A stretch of 40,511 nucleotides of DNA from Paludibacteraceae bacterium (lineage in GTDB: Bacteria > Bacteroidota > Bacteroidia > Bacteroidales > Paludibacteraceae), in NCBI GenBank assembly GCA_024401475.1, contig JAKSKZ010000031.1:1-40511 (forward strand), given 5' to 3'. Under the pieces are notes generated by a model. It was not told where the DNA came from. It saw nothing but the letters and a program-made list of their open reading frames with translations, and ran no database searches. Below are positions 34,013-40,511 of this stretch, piece after piece. The position numbers and the translations under genes were made by a program. Numbering within the stretch: the first letter of the stretch is position 1; every line of letters starts with the position of its first letter.

Positions 34013-34192
34013 GGGGGGATTACATACAATTAGCCCCAATATAAATGCCAGTTTTAAACATTAATAGTCCATTAATTTCAAATCAATGTTTTAATACAAC
34101 ATTATAAAGCCTTATCAATCACCAAATCAAAAATTGATCAACTGTAACAATGGTAATCTTTACGCAAATTACTTTCTTTTTTTGTTTGGAAG

Positions 34193-34225
34193 AAAAAAAA
34201 GCTCCGAAGACAAAATCCTCGGAGC
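34193..34225 (-). terminator. Terminator of the DUF6515 gene
   Basis: GCTCCGA (34201-34207) pairs with TCGGAGC (34219-34225), and on the minus strand the hairpin continues into eight T. It lies 28 bp after the stop at 34254. Confidence 0.8.
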
Positions 34226-34253
34226 TTCCACATTATTTCTAATAACTTCCAAC

Positions 34254-35015
34254 TTAATCCATTATCTTGATGACCTCGTACCAAATCTCGCCGTGATATA
34301 CCACAGCCTTATATTGTACGCCATCTACGATATAGTAGGTATTACCATTGACGGTCAATTGCTCATAACCATCAGGAATGCTCTCGACAATAGCACCAAC
34401 AGGAGGCAAAACTACCTCATACTCGTTAAACACCTTTCTGTAGAACACACCATAATAGTAGTAATAATTCACATCGTTCAAATAGATGATACGAGATTGA
34501 GGGATGACATTCACCCTAACGCCCAATGGCGGACGAGTCACCACATAGTGGCTATGCACATGGTCGTAGCTATAGAACACGCCCTTCTTAAAATAGTAAT
34601 CCGCACCCGAATACCTCACAACATGTGCACCATGAGTCGCCTTGTATTTCGTAACCTTCGTGCCACGTTTTGGCAAGCTCTTGTAATTCTCAGCAGGAGA
34701 AACATGTTCTGGTTTCAACTTTTTGTTCGACGTACCCGTTTGAACCGAACCTCTTGATTGCATCGTAGGATTAGGTTCTTGCTTCACGACTTGCGAACTT
34801 GACTTTGTTGTGGTGCTATTATTACGAGGCGCCACATTGTGCTCTCTTGTTGATGACGAACCACGAGTCGAAGAACTGCTGTTCGAACTACGAGTAGTAG
34901 TCGTTGTCGACGACGATGAGCGAGAGGAAGATCCACGTTGTGCAGAAGCCTCAACGCCCGAGAAAAGCAGCATTGCTGCGCAAACTGCTACATTTATAAT
35001 CCTATTCATTTTCAT
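34254..35015 (-). CDS. DUF6515-like secreted protein with Ser/Thr-rich linker
   Basis: A 253-residue exported protein: signal peptide MKMNRIINVAVCAAMLLFSG cleaved near ASA-QRG, then a low-complexity Ser/Thr/Arg stretch (27-75). The C-terminal domain (about 120-250) contains three similar Tyr-rich beta units: 'YSGADYYFKKGVFYSYDH', 'YLNDVNYYYYYGVFYRKV' and 'VNGNTYYIVDGVQYKAVV'. They are separated by 'TRPPLGVRVNVIP' and 'VLPPVGAIVESIP'. This (Y-Y-x-x-G-V-F-Y ... P-P-x-G-x-x-V) pattern is DUF6515. Known members are predicted envelope proteins without assigned function. The start may be either of two close Met codons (35015 or 35009). Confidence 0.75.
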   Translation of the reverse strand: MKMNRIINVAVCAAMLLFSGVEASAQRGSSSRSSSSTTTTTRSSNSSSSTRGSSSTREHNVAPRNNSTTTKSSSQVVKQEPNPTMQSRGSVQTGTSNKKLKPEHVSPAENYKSLPKRGTKVTKYKATHGAHVVRYSGADYYFKKGVFYSYDHVHSHYVVTRPPLGVRVNVIPQSRIIYLNDVNYYYYYGVFYRKVFNEYEVVLPPVGAIVESIPDGYEQLTVNGNTYYIVDGVQYKAVVYHGEIWYEVIKIMD

Positions 35016-35166
35016 AAGCCTAAATTAATGGGGGAGCTTGGCAAGCCTTACTCCGATGTTCGTAATACAAATATAATAACATTCGGGAAAAATGCAAATC
35101 CCCACCCCACTTTTTGCACAATTTTAATACTTATGTTAACGTTTCATATCAAATCGAAGCCTCAGG

Positions 35167-35820
35167 TTAAAACTCCACGTCTTCCCACTTCAAACTACTC
35201 AAATCAATTCGTTCAACGTTCTGAGGAACAGCCTTTTCGTACTCTTCTTTTGAGATGGTTTGTTCAGCCTGTCCGTTTTTCTGCATCTTGTATTCGTTCC
35301 TTTCCACTATATCACCACTTTCTGTTTCATCAGACTCCGACTCATTATAATAGATCTCAGCCACCTTGCTATTAACAAGTTTTGAATACTTACACCATCC
35401 TGACATGCCAGACTCCGAGCCTCCCGAAGTACAAACAAAACCCTTAGGGAAAATCTCAAGGAAGGTCGTTTGCCAACCGCAATTAGAGAAATCAACCAAT
35501 TCCAAACCGCCTTTCACTGAGAAAACGCCGACAAAGCCATGCCAGTCACCTTGCGTTTGTTCCGAGAAAATCACCTCATCACAACCATCACCATCGATGT
35601 CATAGAGTGCCTTCTTGTTAAACTTCGTGCCCTCATCTTCAGGATTCATCTCCTTAACTCGTGCTTGCCAAATAGTTTTGACTTTTGCCATATCGAGGCC
35701 GCCAGCCTCCACGGTTGATGCATTTCCACAATTTGCAGTTGCCTCATTATTTTGTTGAGAACCGCCGCCACATGAGGTAAGGGCAACGAATGCCAAAGGA
35801 AGAATTGAATACGCCTTCAT
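35167..35820 (-). CDS. Lipoprotein with an FG-GAP/EF-like calcium motif
   Basis: A 217-residue lipoprotein (MKAYSILPLAFVALTSC, C17) with a Gly/Asn-rich linker. The segment 'KKALYDIDGDGCDEVIFSE' (about 69-87) has the D-x-D-x-D-G form of FG-GAP/dockerin-type calcium loops, followed by beta strands 'WHGFVGVFSVKGGLELVDF'. This is the same theme as part of the lipoprotein at 17200. It is acidic towards the C-terminus. It is probably anchored in the outer membrane; the function is unknown. It is separated from the DUF6515 gene by about 150 bp, so co-transcription is possible but not evident. Confidence 0.65.
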   Translation of the reverse strand: MKAYSILPLAFVALTSCGGGSQQNNEATANCGNASTVEAGGLDMAKVKTIWQARVKEMNPEDEGTKFNKKALYDIDGDGCDEVIFSEQTQGDWHGFVGVFSVKGGLELVDFSNCGWQTTFLEIFPKGFVCTSGGSESGMSGWCKYSKLVNSKVAEIYYNESESDETESGDIVERNEYKMQKNGQAEQTISKEEYEKAVPQNVERIDLSSLKWEDVEF

Positions 35821-36031
35821 TATTTCTACTTTTTAATTATGTTTGCTACTACTTTACTAAAACAAACAAAATTACAAATAAAACTACTACAAAACAAAAA
35901 AAATAGCGAATCATCCCCTCAATCTTCTTAATCGCCCTTATCATTTCGAATTAGAAATCAATTCTCATTTATAGTTATGCAAATCTCAAAAATTGCCACT
36001 GTTTGTTTCTCTCTTTCCCAAATTTATTTTT

Positions 36032-36039
36032 TATTTTTG
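36032..36039 (+). promoter_or_regulatory. -7 box upstream of the pyrBI leader
   Basis: TATTTTTG fits TAnnTTTG and is followed by CA, about 160 bp before pyrB. A TTTG at 36002 is 26 bp upstream, which is longer than normal spacing. Between 35821 and 36031 there is only AT-rich sequence without other signals. Confidence 0.5.
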
Positions 36040-36062
36040 CAATGCTCTAAAAACAGAAGCGA

Positions 36063-36095
36063 ATGCTAAAAAGTAGAAAAAACATATTAGTATAA
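36063..36095 (+). CDS. Putative leader peptide of pyrBI
   Basis: ATG at 36063 opens a 10-codon frame, MLKSRKNILV, ending in TAA at 36093-36095. It lies between the -7 box and the hairpin at 36109, the place of leader peptides in attenuation-controlled operons. The message around it is A-rich, not U-rich, so if it regulates, the mechanism need not equal the enteric pyrBI one. Coding is not proven. Confidence 0.35.
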   Translation: MLKSRKNILV

Positions 36096-36108
36096 AATAG
36101 TAGCAAGA

Positions 36109-36144
36109 AACCAATATAAGTTCCGGCTTATATTGGTTTTTTTT
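36109..36144 (+). terminator. Strong intrinsic terminator in the pyrBI leader (possible attenuator)
   Basis: AACCAATATAAG (36109-36120) and CTTATATTGGTT (36127-36138) form a perfect 12-bp stem with a TTCCGG loop, followed directly by T up to 36144. It sits about 70 nt after the presumed start of transcription and 53 bp before pyrB, with no gene upstream on this strand to terminate. It can therefore be an attenuator or the end of a small RNA of about 100 nt. A second weaker stem (GTGCC 36155-36159 with GGCAC 36175-36179) follows. Confidence 0.75.
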
Positions 36145-36197
36145 CATAACAAAGGTGCCAAAGTCGCTTTCTTCGGCACTTCATAGAAAGGAACAAC

Positions 36198-37106
36198 ATG
36201 GAAATTAAAAGTTTAGTTTCAATCTCGGACTACTCGAAAGAGAAGATTCTGCAAATCTTGGACAAGGCCGCAGAATTCGAGAAGAATCCGAACCAAAAGA
36301 TTCTCGACGGCAAGGTGGTAGCAACGCTATTCTTCGAGCCTTCAACAAGAACACGCCTCAGTTTCGAAACTGCCGTCAACCGTCTTGGGGGACGTGTCAT
36401 TGGATTTGCCGACAAATCGACAACCAGCGGAACGAAAGGCGAGACTTTAAAAGACACCATCAAAATGGTGAGCAACTATGCCGACCTTATCGTCATGCGA
36501 AACCCTATCGAGGGTGCAGCAAGATACGCATCGGAGGTGGCCAGCGTTCCCGTTGTCAATGCAGGTGACGGAGCCAACCAACACCCCACTCAAACCATGC
36601 TCGACCTCTACTCTATCAAAAAGACGCAAGGTCGTTTGGAGAACATCAACATCTGCATGGTGGGAGACTTGAAATACGGCCGCACCGTCCACTCTCTATT
36701 GATGGCCATGTCGCACTTCTCTCCTACATTCACATTCATCGCTCCAGACGAACTGAAGATGCCAGAAGAATACAAAATGTTCTGCAAAGAGCACAACATA
36801 CCATTCAAGGAATACAGCGAACTCAACGAGGCGAACATCGCCGATGCTGACATCCTATATATGACACGCGTGCAGAAGGAGCGTTTCACCGACCTATTCG
36901 AATACGAAAAGGTGAAAAACATTTACATCCTCAAAAACAGCCTTTTGGAAAACACCAAGCCGAACTTGCGTATTCTCCACCCTCTTCCTCGCGTCAACGA
37001 AATCGAACAAGAGGTGGACGAGAACGAAAAGGCTTACTACTTCGAGCAAGCCCGCAACGGTGTCTTTGCAAGACAAGCTGTCATCTGCGACCTTCTCGGT
37101 CTATAA
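36198..37106 (+). CDS. pyrB: Aspartate carbamoyltransferase, catalytic subunit
   Basis: A 302-residue enzyme, the first committed step of pyrimidine synthesis (carbamoyl phosphate plus aspartate to carbamoyl aspartate). Motifs: the carbamoyl-phosphate loop '[15 protein letters not shown]' with S-T-R-T-R at 49-53, '[10 protein letters not shown]' (78-87, the flexible loop lysine), '[16 protein letters not shown]' with H129-P-T-Q, and '[10 protein letters not shown]' near 263. The ribosome-binding region 'AAAGGA' precedes the ATG. The gene is followed after 33 bp by pyrI, so the operon pyrBI makes the allosteric holoenzyme. Upstream lies the attenuator-like leader. Confidence 0.97.
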   Translation: MEIKSLVSISDYSKEKILQILDKAAEFEKNPNQKILDGKVVATLFFEPSTRTRLSFETAVNRLGGRVIGFADKSTTSGTKGETLKDTIKMVSNYADLIVMRNPIEGAARYASEVASVPVVNAGDGANQHPTQTMLDLYSIKKTQGRLENINICMVGDLKYGRTVHSLLMAMSHFSPTFTFIAPDELKMPEEYKMFCKEHNIPFKEYSELNEANIADADILYMTRVQKERFTDLFEYEKVKNIYILKNSLLENTKPNLRILHPLPRVNEIEQEVDENEKAYYFEQARNGVFARQAVICDLLGL

Positions 37107-37139
37107 AACATTTTCGCACTGTAAATAAGGAGAAAGACA

Positions 37140-37604
37140 ATGGAAAAAGATAATAAGAAAGAGTTGAAAGTTGCAGCATTGAAAAACGGAACGGTTATCG
37201 ACCACATTCCTTCCGACAAGCTGTTCAACGTCATCACCATATTGAAACTCGACCAATGCAACTGCCAAATGACCTTCGGCATCAACTTGGATAGCCACCG
37301 ATTGAACAAAAAGGCTATCATAAAAGTGGCAGACAAGTTCTTGGAACAAGACGAGGTGAACAAAGTGGCCTTGCTCGCTCCAAATGCAAAAATCAACATC
37401 ATCAAAGATTACGAGGTAGTCGAGAAGAAGACTTTGGAATTGCCTACAGAAATCAAAGGCGCCATCAAGTGCATCAACCCTAAGTGCATCACCAACAACG
37501 AGCCGATGTTCTCTAAATTCATCACTATCGACAAGATGAAGGGACTTTTCAGATGCTACTATTGCGAGAGAGTAATCAAGAGTGAAGATTTGATTATCGA
37601 ATAA
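37140..37604 (+). CDS. pyrI: Aspartate carbamoyltransferase, regulatory subunit
   Basis: A 154-residue regulatory chain. The N-terminal nucleotide-binding domain includes 'LKVAALKNGTVIDHIPSDK', and the 'LLAPNAKINIIKDYEVVEK' stretch joins it to the zinc domain. The zinc-binding cysteines are C111 and C116 (CINPKC) and C139 and C142 (CYYC), with the classic C-x4-C-x22-C-x2-C spacing. It binds CTP/ATP and confers feedback control on PyrB. It is translated from the same message as pyrB and followed by a terminator at 37786. Confidence 0.96.
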   Translation: MEKDNKKELKVAALKNGTVIDHIPSDKLFNVITILKLDQCNCQMTFGINLDSHRLNKKAIIKVADKFLEQDEVNKVALLAPNAKINIIKDYEVVEKKTLELPTEIKGAIKCINPKCITNNEPMFSKFITIDKMKGLFRCYYCERVIKSEDLIIE

Positions 37605-37609
37605 AATAG

Positions 37610-37696
37610 CGCTTGAACATAACTGCAACCGCATTTGACGAAGGCACTACCCATACGCTCAAGTTCAACGGACTCGCATTCGATTGGGTAAAATAA
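37610..37696 (+). other. Short protein-like open frame after pyrI
   Basis: A 28-codon frame reads 'RLNITATAFDEGTTHTLKF' and 'NGLAFDWVK' to a stop. It looks like real protein C-terminus (alternating beta pattern, terminal FDWVK), but there is no convincing start. It could be the relic of a lost gene between pyrI and its terminator. Chance is not excluded. Confidence 0.25.
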
Positions 37697-37785
37697 CGAT
37701 GACTGTTTTAGCGTAATCTCATTCAACGCCAGAACTGACATATTCCCCACAACCTATTTTTCTGACAAAGGGTTGTAAATATAAT

Positions 37786-37817
37786 GAAACCGGTTCTTCA
37801 AGACCGGTTTCTTTTTG
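37786..37817 (+). terminator. Terminator of pyrBI
   Basis: GAAACCGGT (37786-37794) pairs with ACCGGTTTC (37803-37811), a perfect 9-bp stem, followed by TTTTT. It lies about 180 bp downstream of pyrI and 36 bp before the flavin reductase ATG, so that gene must have its own promoter or rely on readthrough. Confidence 0.8.
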
Positions 37818-37852
37818 AAACCAGTTAAGGCCACCTTATATTCATAAGAGAT

Positions 37853-38434
37853 ATGAAACATACATTCAAACCTGGCACCATGATTTATCCTGTGCCAGCC
37901 GCCATGATAAGTTGCGGGAAAGACGAAAGCGAATACAACATCTTCACCGCCAGTTGGGTGGGCACCATCTGCACCAATCCTCCGATGTGCTATGTTTCCA
38001 TACGACCAGAACGACACTCCTATGACATCATCAAACGAAACGGATCGTTCGTCATCAACCTCACCAACGAAGAGCTTGCCAAAGCAACCGACTGGTGTGG
38101 CGTACGTTCGGGAAGAGATTTCGACAAATTCAAAGAGATGAAACTCACGCCAATGAAGACTGAGGTCATCGACAGCGTACTAATAGAAGAGGCTCCTCTC
38201 TCCATAGAATGTCGCGTGAAAGAGATCGTCGAGTTGGGTTCGCACCACATGTTCATCGCCGACGTGGTCAATGTTTTGGCCGACGACAAATTCATGGACA
38301 AAGAAACTGGATCGTTTGACCTAAAAGCGGCAAAACTCATTGCCTATAGCCATGGAGGATATTTCAAATTGGGGGACCAAATTGGGAAATTCGGCTGGAG
38401 CGTTCAAAAGAAGAAAAGGAAAGGCAAGAAATAA
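37853..38434 (+). CDS. Flavin reductase-like FMN-binding protein
   Basis: A 193-residue flavin-reductase-domain protein. Recognisable parts: 'PGTMIYPVPAAMISCGKDE', 'YNIFTASWVGTICTNPPMCYVSIRPERHSYDII' (FMN-binding core with T/S-W-x-G), 'GSFVINLTNEELAKATDWCG', and 'APLSIECRVKEIVELGSHHMFIADVVNV'. Relatives bind FMN and reduce flavins or act in electron transfer; some members in anaerobes are called flavoredoxin. The C-terminus is lysine-rich (KKKRKGKK), which is unusual but common in Bacteroidota versions. Its partner is unknown. Confidence 0.88.
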   Translation: MKHTFKPGTMIYPVPAAMISCGKDESEYNIFTASWVGTICTNPPMCYVSIRPERHSYDIIKRNGSFVINLTNEELAKATDWCGVRSGRDFDKFKEMKLTPMKTEVIDSVLIEEAPLSIECRVKEIVELGSHHMFIADVVNVLADDKFMDKETGSFDLKAAKLIAYSHGGYFKLGDQIGKFGWSVQKKKRKGKK

Positions 38435-38692
38435 CAACGAAAATGAATTTTAAAAATCTACCATTTTGACACATTATCACGACAAATCCTACCACAAAGA
38501 CACAAACATCGACATTATACAATCTTTTTGAACAAACATACAACTTTAAACATAAATAAAAATCGTCATATTTTTAATAAAATAAACTATAATCCGTAAG
38601 AAAAATACACACAAAACAACACAAACAATAACCATTAAAAGGTTTTTACTAATCACAACGAGCAAACAAGAGACTCTTTTATCAATATCACA

Positions 38693-38700
38693 TAACTTTG
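38693..38700 (+). promoter_or_regulatory. -7 box of amtB
   Basis: TAACTTTG followed by C, about 156 bp before the amtB ATG. The 422-bp gap 38435-38856 holds this box and a long leader with a GC-rich partial hairpin around 38776-38804 (ACCCC / GGGT arms around AATTCCGGAAT). No other motif is evident. Confidence 0.55.
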
Positions 38701-38856
38701 CATCAGAAAAGAAAAATAAATACAAACAAAAGAAAACCGAATCAAAATACTCTTTCGCATTTATCAACAACAAGCCGACCCCAATTCCGGAATAATGGGT
38801 AGGGAAACAAGAGAGTAAAAATGGGAAGTAAAGATTACAGGTTTTCTTGAAAAAAG

Positions 38857-40251
38857 ATGAAAGTTATGCAGATCAAAAGAAGATGGTTCGTATTCATGGC
38901 ATTCATTGCTTTGATATCGATTGTGGGAATATTCATTCCCGAAGAACAAGGATTATGGGAGTTCGTAGAAACAGAAGAGTGTACTTCTAGTAATGTGGCA
39001 TGGATGGTCACCGCCACTATATTCGTATTGATGATGACTCCAGGTTTGTCTCTATTCTACGGAGGAATGGTAGGAAAGAAAAATGTCATCAGCACCATTC
39101 TTCAATCATTCATCGCCATGGGTATCATCAGCATCCTTTGGGTGGTTGTAGGTTTCAGCCTTGCATTTGGTAACGACGTAGGCGGATTGGGACTCATCGG
39201 AGATCCTACACAATATTTCATGTTCCAACATGTTGGTGCAAAGCCAGAGCCTTATTTGACAAGCACCATTCCATTGGCTCTATATGCACTATTCCAGATG
39301 AAATTTGCCATCATCACACCATCCCTTATCACAGGTTCATTCGCTGAGCGTGTACGTTTCTCAGCCTACATGGTGTTTATGATTCTATTCTGTCTTATCA
39401 TCTACTGTCCGCTAGCACACTGGACTTGGCATCCAGATGGTTTGTTGCACAAATGGCTTGACATTCACGACTTTGCAGGTGGTATCGTAGTTCACGCCTC
39501 TTCTGGTGTTGCTGCTCTCGCCGGAGCCATCTTCCTTGGTCGCAGACAAAGTAGCAAAGAGCATCACTTGCCAGCCAACATACCATTCGTTATTCTCGGA
39601 GCCGGTCTTCTTTGGTTAGGATGGTTCGGATTCAACGGCGGTTCTGGTTTGGCAGCAGACGGCATCGCTATCAAGGCATTCCTCAACACAAACACAGCAG
39701 GTGCAACAGCCATGATGACTTGGATTTTCATGGATTGTCTTCGTGGACGCAAACCGTCTGGTATGGGCGCCGCAGTAGGTGCAGTCATCGGTTTGGTAGC
39801 CATCACTCCTTGTGCCGATGTTGTTACGACAAGCACCAGTTTCATCATCGCAGTCATCACAACTTTAGTCTGCAACATTGCAGTTCACTGGCGTGAAAGT
39901 TCAAGCATCGACGATGCACTCGACGTATTTCCGACTCACGGCGTGGGTGGTATCACAGCCACAATCCTCACGGGCGTCTTCTCTTACACAGGTTTGATTC
40001 ACGGCGGTGTCGGCGAGTTCGTCAACTCAATCATCGGTGTCGTCATCGTGATTGTTTACACATTCATCCTCAGTTTCGGTCTCTACTGGATCACCAACAA
40101 GATGATTCCTATGCGTGTCAGCAGCAAGAGTGAAAAGATGGGACTTGACGTTAGCCAACACGATGAGTCATACGCATTCTCTGATTCTGCAGAACGTGAA
40201 ATTGCCGAATACTTCGACAACCACGATGACGAAGAAAACAGAGACTTCTAA
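38857..40251 (+). CDS. amtB: Ammonium transporter, Amt family
   Basis: A 464-residue inner-membrane channel with about 11-12 hydrophobic helices. Conserved Amt features: 'PGLSLFYGGMVGKKNV' (62-77), 'GSFAERVRFSAYMVF' (160-174), 'DFAGGIVVHASSGVAAL' with D205 and the twin-histidine partner H213, 'NTNTAGATAMMTWIFMD', and 'DVFPTHGVGGITATI' with H361. The twin His pair and the Asp equivalent to E. coli D160 are thus present. The C-terminal tail is acidic and extended (HDESYAFSDSAEREIAEYFD). No glnK gene follows within the window, although amtB and glnK are often paired. It is a nitrogen-uptake gene and has its own long leader. Confidence 0.96.
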   Translation: MKVMQIKRRWFVFMAFIALISIVGIFIPEEQGLWEFVETEECTSSNVAWMVTATIFVLMMTPGLSLFYGGMVGKKNVISTILQSFIAMGIISILWVVVGFSLAFGNDVGGLGLIGDPTQYFMFQHVGAKPEPYLTSTIPLALYALFQMKFAIITPSLITGSFAERVRFSAYMVFMILFCLIIYCPLAHWTWHPDGLLHKWLDIHDFAGGIVVHASSGVAALAGAIFLGRRQSSKEHHLPANIPFVILGAGLLWLGWFGFNGGSGLAADGIAIKAFLNTNTAGATAMMTWIFMDCLRGRKPSGMGAAVGAVIGLVAITPCADVVTTSTSFIIAVITTLVCNIAVHWRESSSIDDALDVFPTHGVGGITATILTGVFSYTGLIHGGVGEFVNSIIGVVIVIVYTFILSFGLYWITNKMIPMRVSSKSEKMGLDVSQHDESYAFSDSAEREIAEYFDNHDDEENRDF

Positions 40252-40271
40252 TTAGGTAAGAGGTAAAATTT

Positions 40272-40321
40272 AAGAGTTAAGAATCATGAAGCATTGAGGC
40301 CTCATAATTCTTAACTCTTTT
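40272..40321. terminator. Long hairpin terminator of amtB
   Basis: An 18-bp stem (40272-40289 with 40302-40319, one mismatch) lies 20 bp after the stop, with T at the end. It is AT-rich, symmetric, and could act in both directions. Confidence 0.75.
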
Positions 40322-40338
40322 GTTTGCAATCATGCCCC

Positions 40339-40412
40339 CTTGTCCGTGAGGACAAGACTATTAAGTGTCGCACCCAAAACTCTCAACTCTTATTTCTCAA
40401 CTCTCATTTCTT
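40339..40412. repeat. Hairpin plus pyrimidine-rich direct repeats
   Basis: CTTGTCC-GTGA-GGACAAG (40339-40356) is a perfect 7-bp hairpin with tetraloop. It is followed by short repeats of the form CTCAACTCT/TTAACTCTT to about 40412. This looks like intergenic repeat sequence and not a gene. Confidence 0.5.
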
Positions 40413-40420
40413 AATCATTG

Positions 40421-40511
40421 GTGTCCGCTAAACCTTTTGAACTGACATAAAAAAGACTGTGCCCTATTTTGTGACCGATAACACACAAGGTTAATCCCCT
40501 AACGGGGAATC
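40421..40511. other. Possible terminal repeat of an IS at the window edge
   Basis: TGTCCGCTAAA at 40422-40432 resembles the GCTGTCCGGTAAA ends of the element at 25600-25735. The sequence beyond runs off the window without an ORF, so an IS end is possible but not proven. Confidence 0.3.

Overview
The window looks like a chromosomal segment of a Bacteroidales bacterium (Bacteroidota). The pointers are lineage-restricted families (DUF4294, HU-CCDC81/SPOR, DUF6515, the 'VDLGLPSG' lipoprotein domain, LTxxQ lipoproteins), many LxxC lipoproteins, and promoters of the Bacteroidota form TTTG-N19/20-TAnnTTTG. Four fully canonical examples of that promoter were found (3720-3750 +, 5674-5705 -, 9051-9081 -, 25303-25333 -). 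No tRNA, rRNA or CRISPR array was seen.

Region 1 (1-5000) is an accessory immunity-type cluster on the minus strand: a beta-propeller protein, a protein made of three diverged copies of one domain, and a SMI1/KNR4 (SUKH) protein. A complete 928-bp IS5-group element (3636-4563) with a TTAA target duplication sits 14 bp upstream of the SMI1 start. A 179-bp 5' fragment of the same element sits about 20 bp upstream of the propeller gene. A frameshifted pseudogene and a GC-rich palindromic intergenic repeat lie nearby. Region 2 (5000-9081) is envelope housekeeping: an LTxxQ lipoprotein, then a DUF4294 / CE2-like esterase / MltF-type transglycosylase operon with a canonical promoter. Region 3 (9200-12110) is a plus-strand pair: a PorV/PorQ-like barrel and a ComEA-type helix-hairpin-helix domain fused to a large barrel-like region. 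Region 4 (12147-15000) holds a DUF4375 protein, the HU/SPOR membrane protein and a nitronate-monooxygenase-like flavoprotein, each with its own intrinsic terminator.

Region 5 (15250-29600) is a defence- and mobile-element-like island. It holds four AAA-ATPase/PD-(D/E)XK proteins, two of them tandem mosaic paralogues sharing about 475 bp of identical DNA. It also holds a large PLD-nuclease/SF2-helicase/DUF3427 protein whose downstream NUDIX partner is cut short by a transposase fragment, plus remnants of ISAs1-, IS4- and Zn-ribbon-type transposases and a MITE-like 136-bp inverted-repeat element. Region 6 (29600-40511) returns to core genes: malic enzyme (maeB), rarA, a tiny VTSFPD-repeat protein, DUF6515, a lipoprotein, pyrBI, a flavin reductase and an ammonium channel (amtB).

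The most interesting leads are an attenuator-like leader before pyrBI (promoter, 10-codon ORF, perfect 12-bp terminator, pyrB), the HhH/beta-barrel pair as a candidate DNA-handling outer-membrane system, and the mosaic AAA/nuclease array around a damaged helicase-NUDIX defence locus. No long ORF was left wholly unexplained, and no fully novel multi-gene system can be proven from the sequence alone.
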